The translations under genes and the position numbers were made by a program. A stretch of DNA of 64,000 bases, taken from Pseudomonadota bacterium. GTDB lineage: Bacteria > Pseudomonadota > Gammaproteobacteria > Burkholderiales > Ferrovaceae. The notes beneath the pieces are model-generated. The model was not told the DNA's origin. It searched no databases and saw nothing but the letters and a program-made list of their open reading frames with translations. Each line of letters begins with the position of its first letter. The first letter of the stretch is position 1. The stretch covers positions 20,706-84,705 of the forward strand of contig JAJZFH010000045.1 of NCBI GenBank assembly GCA_021805445.1, written 5' to 3'. Positions 53,817-62,434 of the stretch are shown piece by piece.

Positions 53817-55421
53817 TCAAGCGGGCAGATAATGATAGAGCCAGGTTTCGCTCAAGGTGTCGTTTCCCCGCCGCAGATACAAACGGATATCCACGGGATC
53901 GTTCCCCGTCACTTCGGTCAGATCGAAGAGTGCGCGCCACAATCCGGGTTGACCATTGGGGACGGGTTCCGTAGCGGCATTCAGGATACGTCCACGCGAG
54001 GGCGTAATGACGGCTTCTGGCGCACTCCCTGCGGGAAGGTGGAACAGTTCTCCGCCTTGAAAAACCACCTCGAACTTATGTGCGCCGGATAACCGGTGGT
54101 CAGGTTCTCCTCCTCGTCCGATCCCGGTACCGACACAGCGCGCCAGGGAGGTGGCAAAGGGTTCATCGGCCTGCCAGTAGAGACGGTAACGCAGGGAATG
54201 CCGGGACCCGGCGCGTGCCGGGGTAGCGGGGACCCACATGGCCACGACGTTGTCGTACAACTCTTCCGTGGTGTGGAGTTCCACCAGCCGGACCGTGCCC
54301 TTGCCCCAGGAATTCAGGGGCTCGATCCATAAACTGGGGCGCCGTTCGTAATGTACGGCATCCAGATATTGATCGAAATGACGTTCGCGTTGGATCAGGC
54401 CAAAGCCCTTCGGGTTTTCATCGGAAAAATAGGACACCTCGATGCCGGAGGGATTGATCAGTGGTCGCCAAACATGTTCATTGGTTCCGGTCCATAAGGA
54501 AAGTCCGTCTGAGTCATGGACCTGTGGTCTCCAGTCCACCTGAAAGGCCTTGTCTTTGTCGGCAAACCAGTACATGGAGGTCATGGGGGCCAGACCGAAC
54601 TGGGCGATATCACGGCGTAGGAACAGTTCCGCCTGGATGTCCATGAGGACACCCTTGTCCCGGGTGAGGATGAAATGGTAGGCCCCGGAGAGACTGGGGC
54701 CGTCCAACAGGGCATAGATCGATACTTCCCGGGATCCCGGTTGAGGAGGGGCGAAGTAAAAGTGTGTGAAGAGAGGGAATTCCTCCTTCTGATCCCTGGT
54801 GGCGGTATTGACGGAAACCCCCCGCGCTGAAATGCCATACTGGTATTCATCGCCGATGGCGCGAAAATAGGACGCGCCCAGAAAAGCCGCCCAGTCGTTA
54901 TTGTGCCAGTCCGGTCCGGAACCGCTGTGGCTTTCCTGGATGCGGAATCCGGCAAAGCCTGCCGGATGGCTCAATTCCTGGGCCGGACTGTGCTCGGGCA
55001 TGTCAAACAGGTGTTTGTCGAAGAGTACCTCCCGCGCTTCGGTGTGCGCGTGTTCATTTTCCAGAGGCTGGTCGAGACGGTACATTTTGACGGGGAAGGG
55101 GAAAAATTTGCCCGGATGAAAAAAGGCAATGGCATAGTCTCCCGGACCGTCTGCAAAAAGTGCGTGGTCCATCTTGAAATGAATCTGACCATGGGCCTCC
55201 CAGTCGATACGGTCGACGATGGCGGCGTCGGGAGACAGGGGGGACGCGTAGGGTTTCTGGGCCCGTTTTTTGGCTTCGGCGCACAATCCATCCCAGGAAA
55301 AGGTTGTTCCCTGTCCCAGGTTCAGATCGTTGGGTTCGGCCTGTGCAAGGCGGGTGAAGAGTGGACTGGCCAGCAAAGTACCGAGAGTGCCCATAAAGTG
55401 ACGACGATTCAGGAACGACAT
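53817..55421 (-). CDS. opgD: Glucan biosynthesis protein D (periplasmic)
   Basis: OpgD (MdoD) shapes the backbone of osmoregulated periplasmic glucans. The 534-residue protein starts MSFLNRRHFMGTLGTLLASP, a twin-arginine signal peptide, consistent with E. coli OpgD, which is a Tat substrate. The MdoG-type domains follow (FSWDGLCAEAKKRAQKPY; FAGFRIQESHS; FLGASYFRAIGDEYQYGISARG). No opgG or opgH is in the window, so the polymerising partner must be elsewhere. Upstream is a roughly 400-bp gap shared with the divergent cyclic-di-GMP gene. Confidence 0.93.
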   Translation of the reverse strand: MSFLNRRHFMGTLGTLLASPLFTRLAQAEPNDLNLGQGTTFSWDGLCAEAKKRAQKPYASPLSPDAAIVDRIDWEAHGQIHFKMDHALFADGPGDYAIAFFHPGKFFPFPVKMYRLDQPLENEHAHTEAREVLFDKHLFDMPEHSPAQELSHPAGFAGFRIQESHSGSGPDWHNNDWAAFLGASYFRAIGDEYQYGISARGVSVNTATRDQKEEFPLFTHFYFAPPQPGSREVSIYALLDGPSLSGAYHFILTRDKGVLMDIQAELFLRRDIAQFGLAPMTSMYWFADKDKAFQVDWRPQVHDSDGLSLWTGTNEHVWRPLINPSGIEVSYFSDENPKGFGLIQRERHFDQYLDAVHYERRPSLWIEPLNSWGKGTVRLVELHTTEELYDNVVAMWVPATPARAGSRHSLRYRLYWQADEPFATSLARCVGTGIGRGGEPDHRLSGAHKFEVVFQGGELFHLPAGSAPEAVITPSRGRILNAATEPVPNGQPGLWRALFDLTEVTGNDPVDIRLYLRRGNDTLSETWLYHYLPA

Positions 55422-55820
55422 GGCAGTTTCTCATCCTGACAATAAGGTTGAAGGGCTGTAGTATAACCTTCTGCAAAGTTATTTCGGCCTGAGGGGGGGT
55501 GTTTGATGAGCAACCGTCAATCCGGGGAATTGAATTTGACCGCATTCCCCCAAAGGACTACTTGATCCTTGCGGGTCGGTATAGGACAATGGGCGATCTT
55601 TTAAGGAATAGGCAACGACAATGCTGAATGCAACATTTGCGGCCTTGTTGGGTCCAATGTGCGGGTGCCCGGCCTTTGTCATGGCTGTCGGGCGGTGCGG
55701 GTGGATGAGACCAGACTTTGATGGATAGGCTCGACTTTCGGGATGCCGGTGATCGGTCCTGGGCACGGATTCCGGCTGTCCTGATCGGCATTTGTGGCAT
55801 TGTGCGGCACAGTGGTTGAC
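55422..55820. other. Divergent intergenic region, opgD / cyclic-di-GMP gene
   Basis: About 400 bp without a convincing gene. AAGGTT (55445-55450) and AACCTT (55465-55470) form a small inverted repeat just upstream of opgD. A weak plus-strand promoter, TTGATC (55562-55567) and GACAAT (55585-55590) at 17-bp spacing, could serve the cyclic-di-GMP gene. A 35-codon frame at 55621-55728 has no properly spaced ribosome site. I see no riboswitch or repeat. Confidence 0.4.
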
Positions 55821-58800
55821 ATGAATGAAGAAGGCCCGCATCTCGCTCTGGTGCATTTCTCGACTCATATTTTGCAGGCCCTGGCACAGGGAGTACAGGC
55901 GATTTCCCTGGCTGAGGAGATTTGTGTTTTCGCCGAATCGATAATTTCCGAGCGTATTGCATCCCTGATGATCGTGGATGAGAACGGGCGCCTCCAGCCC
56001 TTGGCGGCACCCCATGCGCCCTCTGAACTGGTCCGAACTCTTTCGGATCTCATCCCCGGACCCCATGCGGGATCCTGTGGAAATGTCATTTACCGTCAGG
56101 AACCCGTGGTGGTCGGGGACATTCCGCATGATTCGCGCTGGGATGATCTGCGCGTTCAGGCGGAAACCTGGAAACTGAAATCCTGCTGGTCCTGGCCTGT
56201 GCGCAAAGACAAACGACTGGTTGGGACCTTTGCCTTGACGGGATTGGTGGAGGGTGAACCCAGTGTGGATCAGATTGGCCTACTGGAATCCTGCGCTGCA
56301 CTGGCGGGCATGGTGCTGATTCATTCCCTGCCCCTGCTGCGGCAGGAAGAGGAAAATAAACGCCGTCTCTATCGGGCTTTGTTCGGCTCCGTCGAGGCCC
56401 TGATTCAAAATCAGAGTGATCAGGAAATGCAGCAGAGTCTCTGTTCCAACCTTACGAACGACACCCTTTTTAGCGCTGCCTGGATCGGGCGCCCAGGGCC
56501 GGACGGTTATTTCGAGGTGATGGCCAAGTCTGGAACTGGGGCACGCCAGATCATCGAGGCTCGACCCCGCTTGACCCAGGCCGAAGATTCTCCGCTCGTC
56601 GTGCGTGCCTGGCAGACGGGACAGACGGCCCTGTCCAACGATACCCTGAGCGATGCTTCCCTGCATCATTGGCATGCGCTCTTTGCCAAAAACCGATGGC
56701 GCAGTTTGTTGGCTACTCCAGTCCAGAGGGGTGAAGAACTTTGGGCCGTGCTGGTGTTGGCTTCGTCTTGTACCGACACATTCGATGAAGACACGTTGGG
56801 ACTCTGTCTGCGTGTGGCTTCCTTGCTCAGCCGGAGCCTCGAGGAACACGATCTCAAGTTGCGTATCCATGCGTTGCAAAGGGAAGATGCCCAACTGGCG
56901 CGCACCGATAGTTTGACGGGGCTACCCAATCGTCTGGCGTTGGAAGAATACCTGCCCAAGGCGATGGCCCGGGCCGAACGGCACGAACGGGTGGTGGCTC
57001 TGGGCATGATCGATCTGGACGATTTCAAACCTGTCAATGATCGTTATGGTCATGAACAGGGCGATATCCTTTTGCAGGAACTGGCGCAACGCCTGGGCCA
57101 CAAGATCCGTGAATCGAATTATCTCGCACGCCTTGGGGGAGATGAGTTTGTGGTGGTCTTCGAGGATCTGGACGAAAGCCAGGTCCAACATGAACTCGGC
57201 AGTGCGTTGGTCCGACTCCACCAGGCAGTGGAATTGCCTTTTTATCTGGATGGACCGGAAGGTGGCGTGATGATCGACATGACCATGGGGGTGGTGCTCT
57301 ACCCAGGGGATGCGGAGACACAGGAAGAATTGATGCGTAAAGCCGATGCTGCCATGTACCAGGCCAAATTGCACAAACATGAACGGGTGAAATGGTGGGT
57401 TTTGAGCTCGGTTCCCATGGAAGAACCGGCCCCCGAGGGCCCATTTGATCCCTTTGGCAGTGAAGCGCAGTTTCTGCTGAGTCTGGTGCAACCCTACCTG
57501 GAACAGGTCACGGATGAATTTACCCATTCATTTTATGACGACATGGAACGGGATGAAAACACTCTGGAAATCCTGCAGACCTTGGCGGATGACGAATATC
57601 TGGAATTGAAACGGAGTCAATCGGCCTATTTGAGTTTTCTGATCGATCCTGCGACGACCCATGAACAGATTCAGGCTCAGGCAGCCCGGCTGGGACGTGT
57701 GCATGCCCTGATTGGCGTGACGGGGGCCTGGATGACCCGGGCCATGAGTTTGTACCGCGGATTGTTGCGCCACTATCTGGATACCTTGTCGCTGGTGTCG
57801 CGGGAGCGTTATCGCGCCTTGCGCGTGATCGACGCGCGGTTGCAGATCGATGTCGAAGGCCAACTGGATGTCCTGCAACAAACCACGGACCTCTATAGCG
57901 CCTATCACTCTCGCCCGCTTGATTCTTTTTCGGGTCAGTGGCTGGAGGTGGCTCAGTCCGAACTGGAATCACTGTCTTCCCTGCCCGGAATTCTGGTTGG
58001 ACAGATATTGCGCCCTCAGGCGGACGGGATCTTTGCTACGGAGTTGAATGCGGGGGTCAAGTCCCAGGCATTGGAATCCATCCTGCGGATTCCGGGTATG
58101 CGCCCCATTCTGGACACGCGGTCCGAAGCAGGACAAGGCTTGATCGCCCGTGCCTGGCATTCGGGGCAGATCCAGCGTACCGATGCTTATCAGATGGATG
58201 CGCGAACCCATACCTGGCACTCGTCTTTTCGTCCCCTGGGCATCCGCAGTGCGGTGGCCATTCCGATCCGTGGGCCGCAGGAAATGGAATTCGTCATGAT
58301 CGTGCTGGGCGCCTATCCGCATCAATTTTCTTCTGGCTGGATGCGTACGTTTATTGCCTCGCTACAGAATCGCTGGGAGCAGTTGGTGCGATTGAGTCAT
58401 GCCAACCGATTCCCGGTCATGGATTCGCAGCAAGCCACGATTTACCGTGAACGGTTACATTCCGGAGGGTTACGGCTGTTCATGCAGCCCGTGGTGGAAT
58501 TGAAAACCGGTGCTCTTTTCAAGGTGGAAGCCTTGGCGCGTTTGGCCATGCCAGATGGAAGTCTGATCATGCCCGGGAAATTTCTGACGGCATTGCGCTC
58601 TTCGGATCTCGATGCATTGTTTCGGCAGGGGCTTGCCCAGGGGCTGGAGTGGGTACGGGAATGTCGTGGGCGTGGGTTCGATTTTCCTTTATCCATCAAC
58701 CTGTCTCCCAGTACCTTATTGCATCCGTCCTGTGTCCAGTGGGTCGAAGAGGCGTTGCGCAAGAATGAAATTGCGCCGGCCCAACTGACGCTGGAACTGC

Positions 58801-59465
58801 TGGAAACCCAGGATTTCGACCAGGGCATGGTGGATGAGGCCATCACTCAACTGGAACGCTTGGGCGTGAAGTTGGCCATCGACGATCTGGGGTCAGGATT
58901 CAGCAGTTTGAAACGCTTGGCCAGTTTGCCCTTTGATGTCATCAAGGTGGATCAGGCCATGGTGCGGGACATTTTCAGCGAGCCGCTCAAAACCCTGAGT
59001 TTGATCCGAACCATCATTCAGATTGGTTACGACCTCGAACGGGTGGTAATCGTCGAAGGGGTGGAAAATGAAAGCATTCTGGAAGCAGTGGCCCTGTTGG
59101 GGGCGCATTATGCACAGGGCTATGCCCTGGCATGTCCCATGCCGAAGGAACAACTGGTGTCCTGGGTCGGGCAGCCTCGGAAGCCGGTGCCTACGGGAAA
59201 TCCTTTACGGACGTATCTTGGGGCTCTGGCACATCATTGGCGTTACATGCAACGTGTCGGCAAGCGTAGAGAGATGGGGATTCAAATGGCGCTGGAGTCC
59301 TGTCCCTTGACACATTTTCTCCGGGAGAAAGGGTTGGAGGGAGCGGCCGTGGCCCAGTGGCATGCACAGGTTCATGAAACGAATCTCGCGGGAATACGAC
59401 AGGAAGCCAGTGATCGCCTCAAGGATTGGTTGGTAGAGCAGGTTCGAGCCGAAAAAAACGTTTGA
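55821..59465 (+). CDS. Multi-sensor cyclic-di-GMP protein (GAF-GAF-GGDEF-globin-GAF-EAL)
   Basis: This 1214-residue soluble protein should make and/or degrade cyclic-di-GMP. Order by inspection: GAF-like domain (about 15-165), second GAF (about 185-345), GGDEF (about 360-520) with LDDFKPVNDRYGH and active GGDEF at 439-443, a globin-like domain (about 540-700), a third GAF-like domain (about 705-855), EAL (about 870-1110), and a C-terminal tail. The GGDEF I-site position reads RESN, not RxxD, so product inhibition is probably lost. The globin part has LGRVHALIGV, with His628 in the position of the proximal haem ligand of protoglobin sensors. EAL residues appear intact: EAL 903-905, INLSPSTL, ELLET, DDLGSGFSS, EGVENE, AQGY. 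The tail has His1138/1139, Cys1161, His1181 and His1185, resembling a CZB zinc site. ATG 55821 is preferred to GTG 55794. Domain calls for GAF and globin are by pattern only. Confidence 0.85.
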   Translation: MNEEGPHLALVHFSTHILQALAQGVQAISLAEEICVFAESIISERIASLMIVDENGRLQPLAAPHAPSELVRTLSDLIPGPHAGSCGNVIYRQEPVVVGDIPHDSRWDDLRVQAETWKLKSCWSWPVRKDKRLVGTFALTGLVEGEPSVDQIGLLESCAALAGMVLIHSLPLLRQEEENKRRLYRALFGSVEALIQNQSDQEMQQSLCSNLTNDTLFSAAWIGRPGPDGYFEVMAKSGTGARQIIEARPRLTQAEDSPLVVRAWQTGQTALSNDTLSDASLHHWHALFAKNRWRSLLATPVQRGEELWAVLVLASSCTDTFDEDTLGLCLRVASLLSRSLEEHDLKLRIHALQREDAQLARTDSLTGLPNRLALEEYLPKAMARAERHERVVALGMIDLDDFKPVNDRYGHEQGDILLQELAQRLGHKIRESNYLARLGGDEFVVVFEDLDESQVQHELGSALVRLHQAVELPFYLDGPEGGVMIDMTMGVVLYPGDAETQEELMRKADAAMYQAKLHKHERVKWWVLSSVPMEEPAPEGPFDPFGSEAQFLLSLVQPYLEQVTDEFTHSFYDDMERDENTLEILQTLADDEYLELKRSQSAYLSFLIDPATTHEQIQAQAARLGRVHALIGVTGAWMTRAMSLYRGLLRHYLDTLSLVSRERYRALRVIDARLQIDVEGQLDVLQQTTDLYSAYHSRPLDSFSGQWLEVAQSELESLSSLPGILVGQILRPQADGIFATELNAGVKSQALESILRIPGMRPILDTRSEAGQGLIARAWHSGQIQRTDAYQMDARTHTWHSSFRPLGIRSAVAIPIRGPQEMEFVMIVLGAYPHQFSSGWMRTFIASLQNRWEQLVRLSHANRFPVMDSQQATIYRERLHSGGLRLFMQPVVELKTGALFKVEALARLAMPDGSLIMPGKFLTALRSSDLDALFRQGLAQGLEWVRECRGRGFDFPLSINLSPSTLLHPSCVQWVEEALRKNEIAPAQLTLELLETQDFDQGMVDEAITQLERLGVKLAIDDLGSGFSSLKRLASLPFDVIKVDQAMVRDIFSEPLKTLSLIRTIIQIGYDLERVVIVEGVENESILEAVALLGAHYAQGYALACPMPKEQLVSWVGQPRKPVPTGNPLRTYLGALAHHWRYMQRVGKRREMGIQMALESCPLTHFLREKGLEGAAVAQWHAQVHETNLAGIRQEASDRLKDWLVEQVRAEKNV

Positions 59466-59478
59466 CATCAGATCGCCT

Positions 59479-59506
59479 GTCCCTTTTCCCCACACGGAAA
59501 AGGGAC
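59479..59506. terminator. Strong hairpin between convergent genes (possible terminator)
   Basis: GTCCCTTTTCC (59479-59489) and GGAAAAGGGAC (59496-59506) form a perfect 11-bp stem with a 6-nt loop, 13 bp after the cyclic-di-GMP gene stop and 24 bp from the stop of the convergent exonuclease gene. No T run follows directly on either strand (a T6 lies 20 bp further on the plus strand), so its strength as an intrinsic terminator is uncertain. Confidence 0.5.
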
Positions 59507-59530
59507 GGGACGGTGCCATCCTGTCGTTTT

Positions 59531-60439
59531 TTATAGGGTGCAGGCGCGGGTATTGCCCGACCGGAGCGAGAAACGCATTCGTGCATCCCGTTCATCAATT
59601 TCTACCGTGGCCGTCTTCCCGCCATAGATGGCGGTCTTGAGCCATTCCATTTCTTTCTTCAAGGCCATTTCGCTTTCCAGGGTACGCATCCAGCATTTGC
59701 GTTCGCCATTCCAACGATATTGACGCTCCTTGAGCAGGTCCTTGGTGGAAAAGGGCGAATTGAGCGCAGAGAGGGTATAACTTTTTTGCGGCAAGCGGTC
59801 CAGTATGGGCTTTAACCCGGGTTGTGTGGAGAGGGGCAGAGGTAGGGAAAGGATTTCCAGAAGTGCCTGACAATCTTCTCCGGCACGGTGCGCATCGAAA
59901 AAGAAGCCTTGCCGGAAGGCAAGGTAATCCAGTTTTCTGGAATTGATGCCTTCGGCTTCCCAGTCGATATCCATCATCGAGCAGCCCCAGGGAAAATCTG
60001 AAAAAATGGGCAGACGCTTTTCCAGAAAGGGCCGATCAAAAGCAGCATTGTGGGCGATGACCAACCGGGTGTCGGACAACAATGCCGTAAGCGCAGCGTC
60101 ATCAAAGTGTTGCCCCGCAACCAGGGCATCCGTAATGCCGGTCAAACGGATGGTTTCAGGAGCGAGGGGGAACCCAGGGTCTTCCAGGCCACCATAAGTA
60201 CCGCTTACCTGGACAGGCTGGCCCGTTACCGGGTCATAGTCAAAGACGATCATGCCAATTTCTATGATCTTGTCTTTTCTGGCGTCCAGCCCCGTGGTTT
60301 CCGTATCCACGATTACCCCGCGGTGCAGGGAATGACCAGGCGGGCTGGCGAGTTGAGTTCGTGCTTTCAAGCGCCGCAGGACCCGGTAGTCGGGATGGGC
60401 AGACAGTGTTTGGACCAGGGTTTCGGGGGTGGGGATCAT
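59531..60439 (-). CDS. DnaQ-like 3'-5' exonuclease (DEDD family)
   Basis: The 302-residue protein has an N-terminal extension (about 1-45), then an exonuclease domain like the epsilon subunit of DNA polymerase III: Exo I VIVDTETTGLDARKDKIIEIG (DxE), Exo II LVIAHNAAFDRPFLEKRL, and Exo III FFFDAHRAGEDCQALLEIL (HxxxxD). All DEDDh residues are seen. The C-terminal region (about 215-302) is rich in Arg/Lys/Trp and unassigned. It is too divergent and long for DnaQ itself; related stand-alone exonucleases are common in proteobacteria. ATG 60439 is chosen because upstream codons do not look coding. pgm lies upstream on the same strand across a 211-bp gap in which I see nothing. Confidence 0.85.
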   Translation of the reverse strand: MIPTPETLVQTLSAHPDYRVLRRLKARTQLASPPGHSLHRGVIVDTETTGLDARKDKIIEIGMIVFDYDPVTGQPVQVSGTYGGLEDPGFPLAPETIRLTGITDALVAGQHFDDAALTALLSDTRLVIAHNAAFDRPFLEKRLPIFSDFPWGCSMMDIDWEAEGINSRKLDYLAFRQGFFFDAHRAGEDCQALLEILSLPLPLSTQPGLKPILDRLPQKSYTLSALNSPFSTKDLLKERQYRWNGERKCWMRTLESEMALKKEMEWLKTAIYGGKTATVEIDERDARMRFSLRSGNTRACTL

Positions 60440-60650
60440 GGCGGATGGACAGTGATAAAGTCCGCATGCTCTCATGGTGGGGAGGATTTGTCCAAATTTC
60501 CTCTGTTCCTGAGCCGGGAACTGGACAAGGGCATCGTGACGCTCGTCTATGGGGCAAAGGATGCGCGGTGCACAACCATGCAGTCGTGATTCGGGAACAC
60601 TATGGATCACTCCGCACAAAAAAATCGACTACGCCAGATTTCGGCAGATC

Positions 60651-62312
60651 CTAACCGCCACCTGCGTTCGCCAGGGCAGCATCAACAATGGTCTGGGCTT
60701 CCGTCAGGATACGGTGCAGATGGTCTGTTCCCTGAAAACTCTCCGCATAGATTTTGTAAATGTTTTCGGTACCTGAGGGACGGGCCGCAAACCATCCGCT
60801 TTCGGCAATCACTTTCAAACCGCCAATGGGTGCGCCATTGCCGGGGGCTTGAGTGAGAATGTCCAGGATTTTTTCGCCAGCCAGATCCGCAGACCGGATC
60901 TGTTGGGGTGAAAGTTGCGCCAACACCTTTTTTTGCTCCGGTGTAGCCGGCGCATCCACCCGATCGTATACGGGGTCGCCAAACTCCCGCGTCAGGTCAC
61001 GATAAATTTCACTGGGATCACGCCCCATGCGTGCGGTGATTTCCGCCGACAATAGGGCCGGGACCAACCCATCCTTGTCGGTGGTCCAGGTCGTGCCGTC
61101 CAGACGTACAAAAGACGCGCCCGCACTCTCTTCACCGACAAAACCAAGGGAACCCTCCAGCAGTCCCTCCACAAACCACTTGAAACCCACCGGTACCTCG
61201 TACAACTTGCGTCCCAGTCTGGCTGTGACGCGATCGATCAGTTGGCTGCTGACGAGCGTCTTGCCGATGCCCGCATCCTTGCGCCACTGAGGCCGGTACT
61301 GAAAGAGGTAGGAAATGGCGACTGCAAGATAATGGTTGGGTGCCATCAACCCGCCACTTCTGGTGACGATCCCATGACGGTCATGATCGGTATCGCAGGC
61401 AAAAGCAATGTCAAAACGATCCCTGAGCCCGATCAAACTCTGCATGGCATAGGACGAGGAGGGGTCCATGCGAATCCGGCCATCCCAATCCACCGTCATG
61501 AAGCGGAATGTGGGATCAACCCCATGGTTCACCACTGTAAGATTCAAACCATAGCGCTCGGCAATGGCCGGCCAATAGTGAACGCCAGCGCCTCCGAGTG
61601 GATCCACTCCCAGGGCAATGTCGGCTCCGCGAATCGCTTCCATATCGATCACATGGCCAAGGTCGTTCACATAGTTGCCGATGAAATCATGGCGCCGGGT
61701 CGTGGCAGCGCGCAGAGCCTGCGCGTGAGAAATTCTTTGTACACCCCGCAGATTGCTTTCCAGCAGCGCATTGGCCCGGGCTTCGATCCACCCGGTGATA
61801 TCCTTGTCTGCCGGGCCACCGTTGGGCGGGTTGTATTTGAACCCTCCATCCTCGGGTGGATTGTGCGAAGGCGTGATGACGATGCCGTCCGCCAATCCGG
61901 TAGTGCGACCCCGGTTGTATCCCAGAATGGCATGGGAGATGGCGGGCGTCGGGGTGAACTCGCTCCCTGCGGAAATCATGGTTTGCACCCCGTTGGCCGC
62001 CAACACCTCCAGCGCTGTCTCGAACGCGGGGCGGGACAATGCATGAGTGTCAATCCCCAGGTACAGCGGACCGTCGATTCCCTTGCTCTTGCGATATTCG
62101 CAGATCGCCTGGCTGATCGCCAGCACATGGTATTCATTGAAACTGCGTTCGAAGGAACTGCCACGATGCCCGGACGTCCCGAAGGCGACGCGCTGGGCTG
62201 GCACGGTGGGATCGGGGCATAACGTCACATAAGCGGACAGTAACTCGGAGATATTCGCCAGCAGCGAAGGCGGTGCCGGTTTTCCGGCCAATGGGCTGAC
62301 GATGGTGCTCAT
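60651..62312 (-). CDS. pgm: Phosphoglucomutase (alpha-D-glucose phosphate-specific)
   Basis: Pgm interconverts glucose-1-P and glucose-6-P, linking glycolysis to UDP-glucose for glucans and LPS. The 553-residue protein has [17 protein letters not shown], the phosphoserine loop [18 protein letters not shown], the metal loop [10 protein letters not shown] (D-x-D-x-D), the sugar-binding GEESAG, and the phosphate-binding [14 protein letters not shown]. This matches the E. coli Pgm class rather than ManB/AlgC. It may supply glucose for the opgD glucans and the WaaE-like transferase; that is inference. Confidence 0.96.
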   Translation of the reverse strand: MSTIVSPLAGKPAPPSLLANISELLSAYVTLCPDPTVPAQRVAFGTSGHRGSSFERSFNEYHVLAISQAICEYRKSKGIDGPLYLGIDTHALSRPAFETALEVLAANGVQTMISAGSEFTPTPAISHAILGYNRGRTTGLADGIVITPSHNPPEDGGFKYNPPNGGPADKDITGWIEARANALLESNLRGVQRISHAQALRAATTRRHDFIGNYVNDLGHVIDMEAIRGADIALGVDPLGGAGVHYWPAIAERYGLNLTVVNHGVDPTFRFMTVDWDGRIRMDPSSSYAMQSLIGLRDRFDIAFACDTDHDRHGIVTRSGGLMAPNHYLAVAISYLFQYRPQWRKDAGIGKTLVSSQLIDRVTARLGRKLYEVPVGFKWFVEGLLEGSLGFVGEESAGASFVRLDGTTWTTDKDGLVPALLSAEITARMGRDPSEIYRDLTREFGDPVYDRVDAPATPEQKKVLAQLSPQQIRSADLAGEKILDILTQAPGNGAPIGGLKVIAESGWFAARPSGTENIYKIYAESFQGTDHLHRILTEAQTIVDAALANAGGG

Positions 62313-62344
62313 GATTGTGTAGATATCATTTTGGAATTACCTAT

Positions 62345-62363
62345 AAAAATTCCTCAACCGAGG
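62345..62363 (-). terminator. Weak candidate terminator after the methyltransferase gene
   Basis: On the minus strand CCTC-GGTT-GAGG (62363-62352) is followed by AATTTTT (62351-62345). The 4-bp stem is short, and the T run good. It lies 72 bp past the methyltransferase stop and 33 bp before the pgm start, so it would separate the two. Confidence 0.3.
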
Positions 62364-62434
62364 CACTCGCGCTTAGGTTCAACACTACCATAGCCATCAG
62401 AAATTTTGTATGACATTTCGCCCACCTATGACCC

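Noticed and set aside
55621..55728. 35-codon frame (starts MLNATFAALLGPMCGCPAF) in the opgD/cyclic-di-GMP gap
   Set aside because: AAGGA lies 17 nt upstream of the ATG, too far, and there is nothing else to support translation.
59531..60619. Longer form of the exonuclease starting at 60619
   Set aside because: The first 60 residues look non-coding, and ATG 60439 begins a plausible protein.
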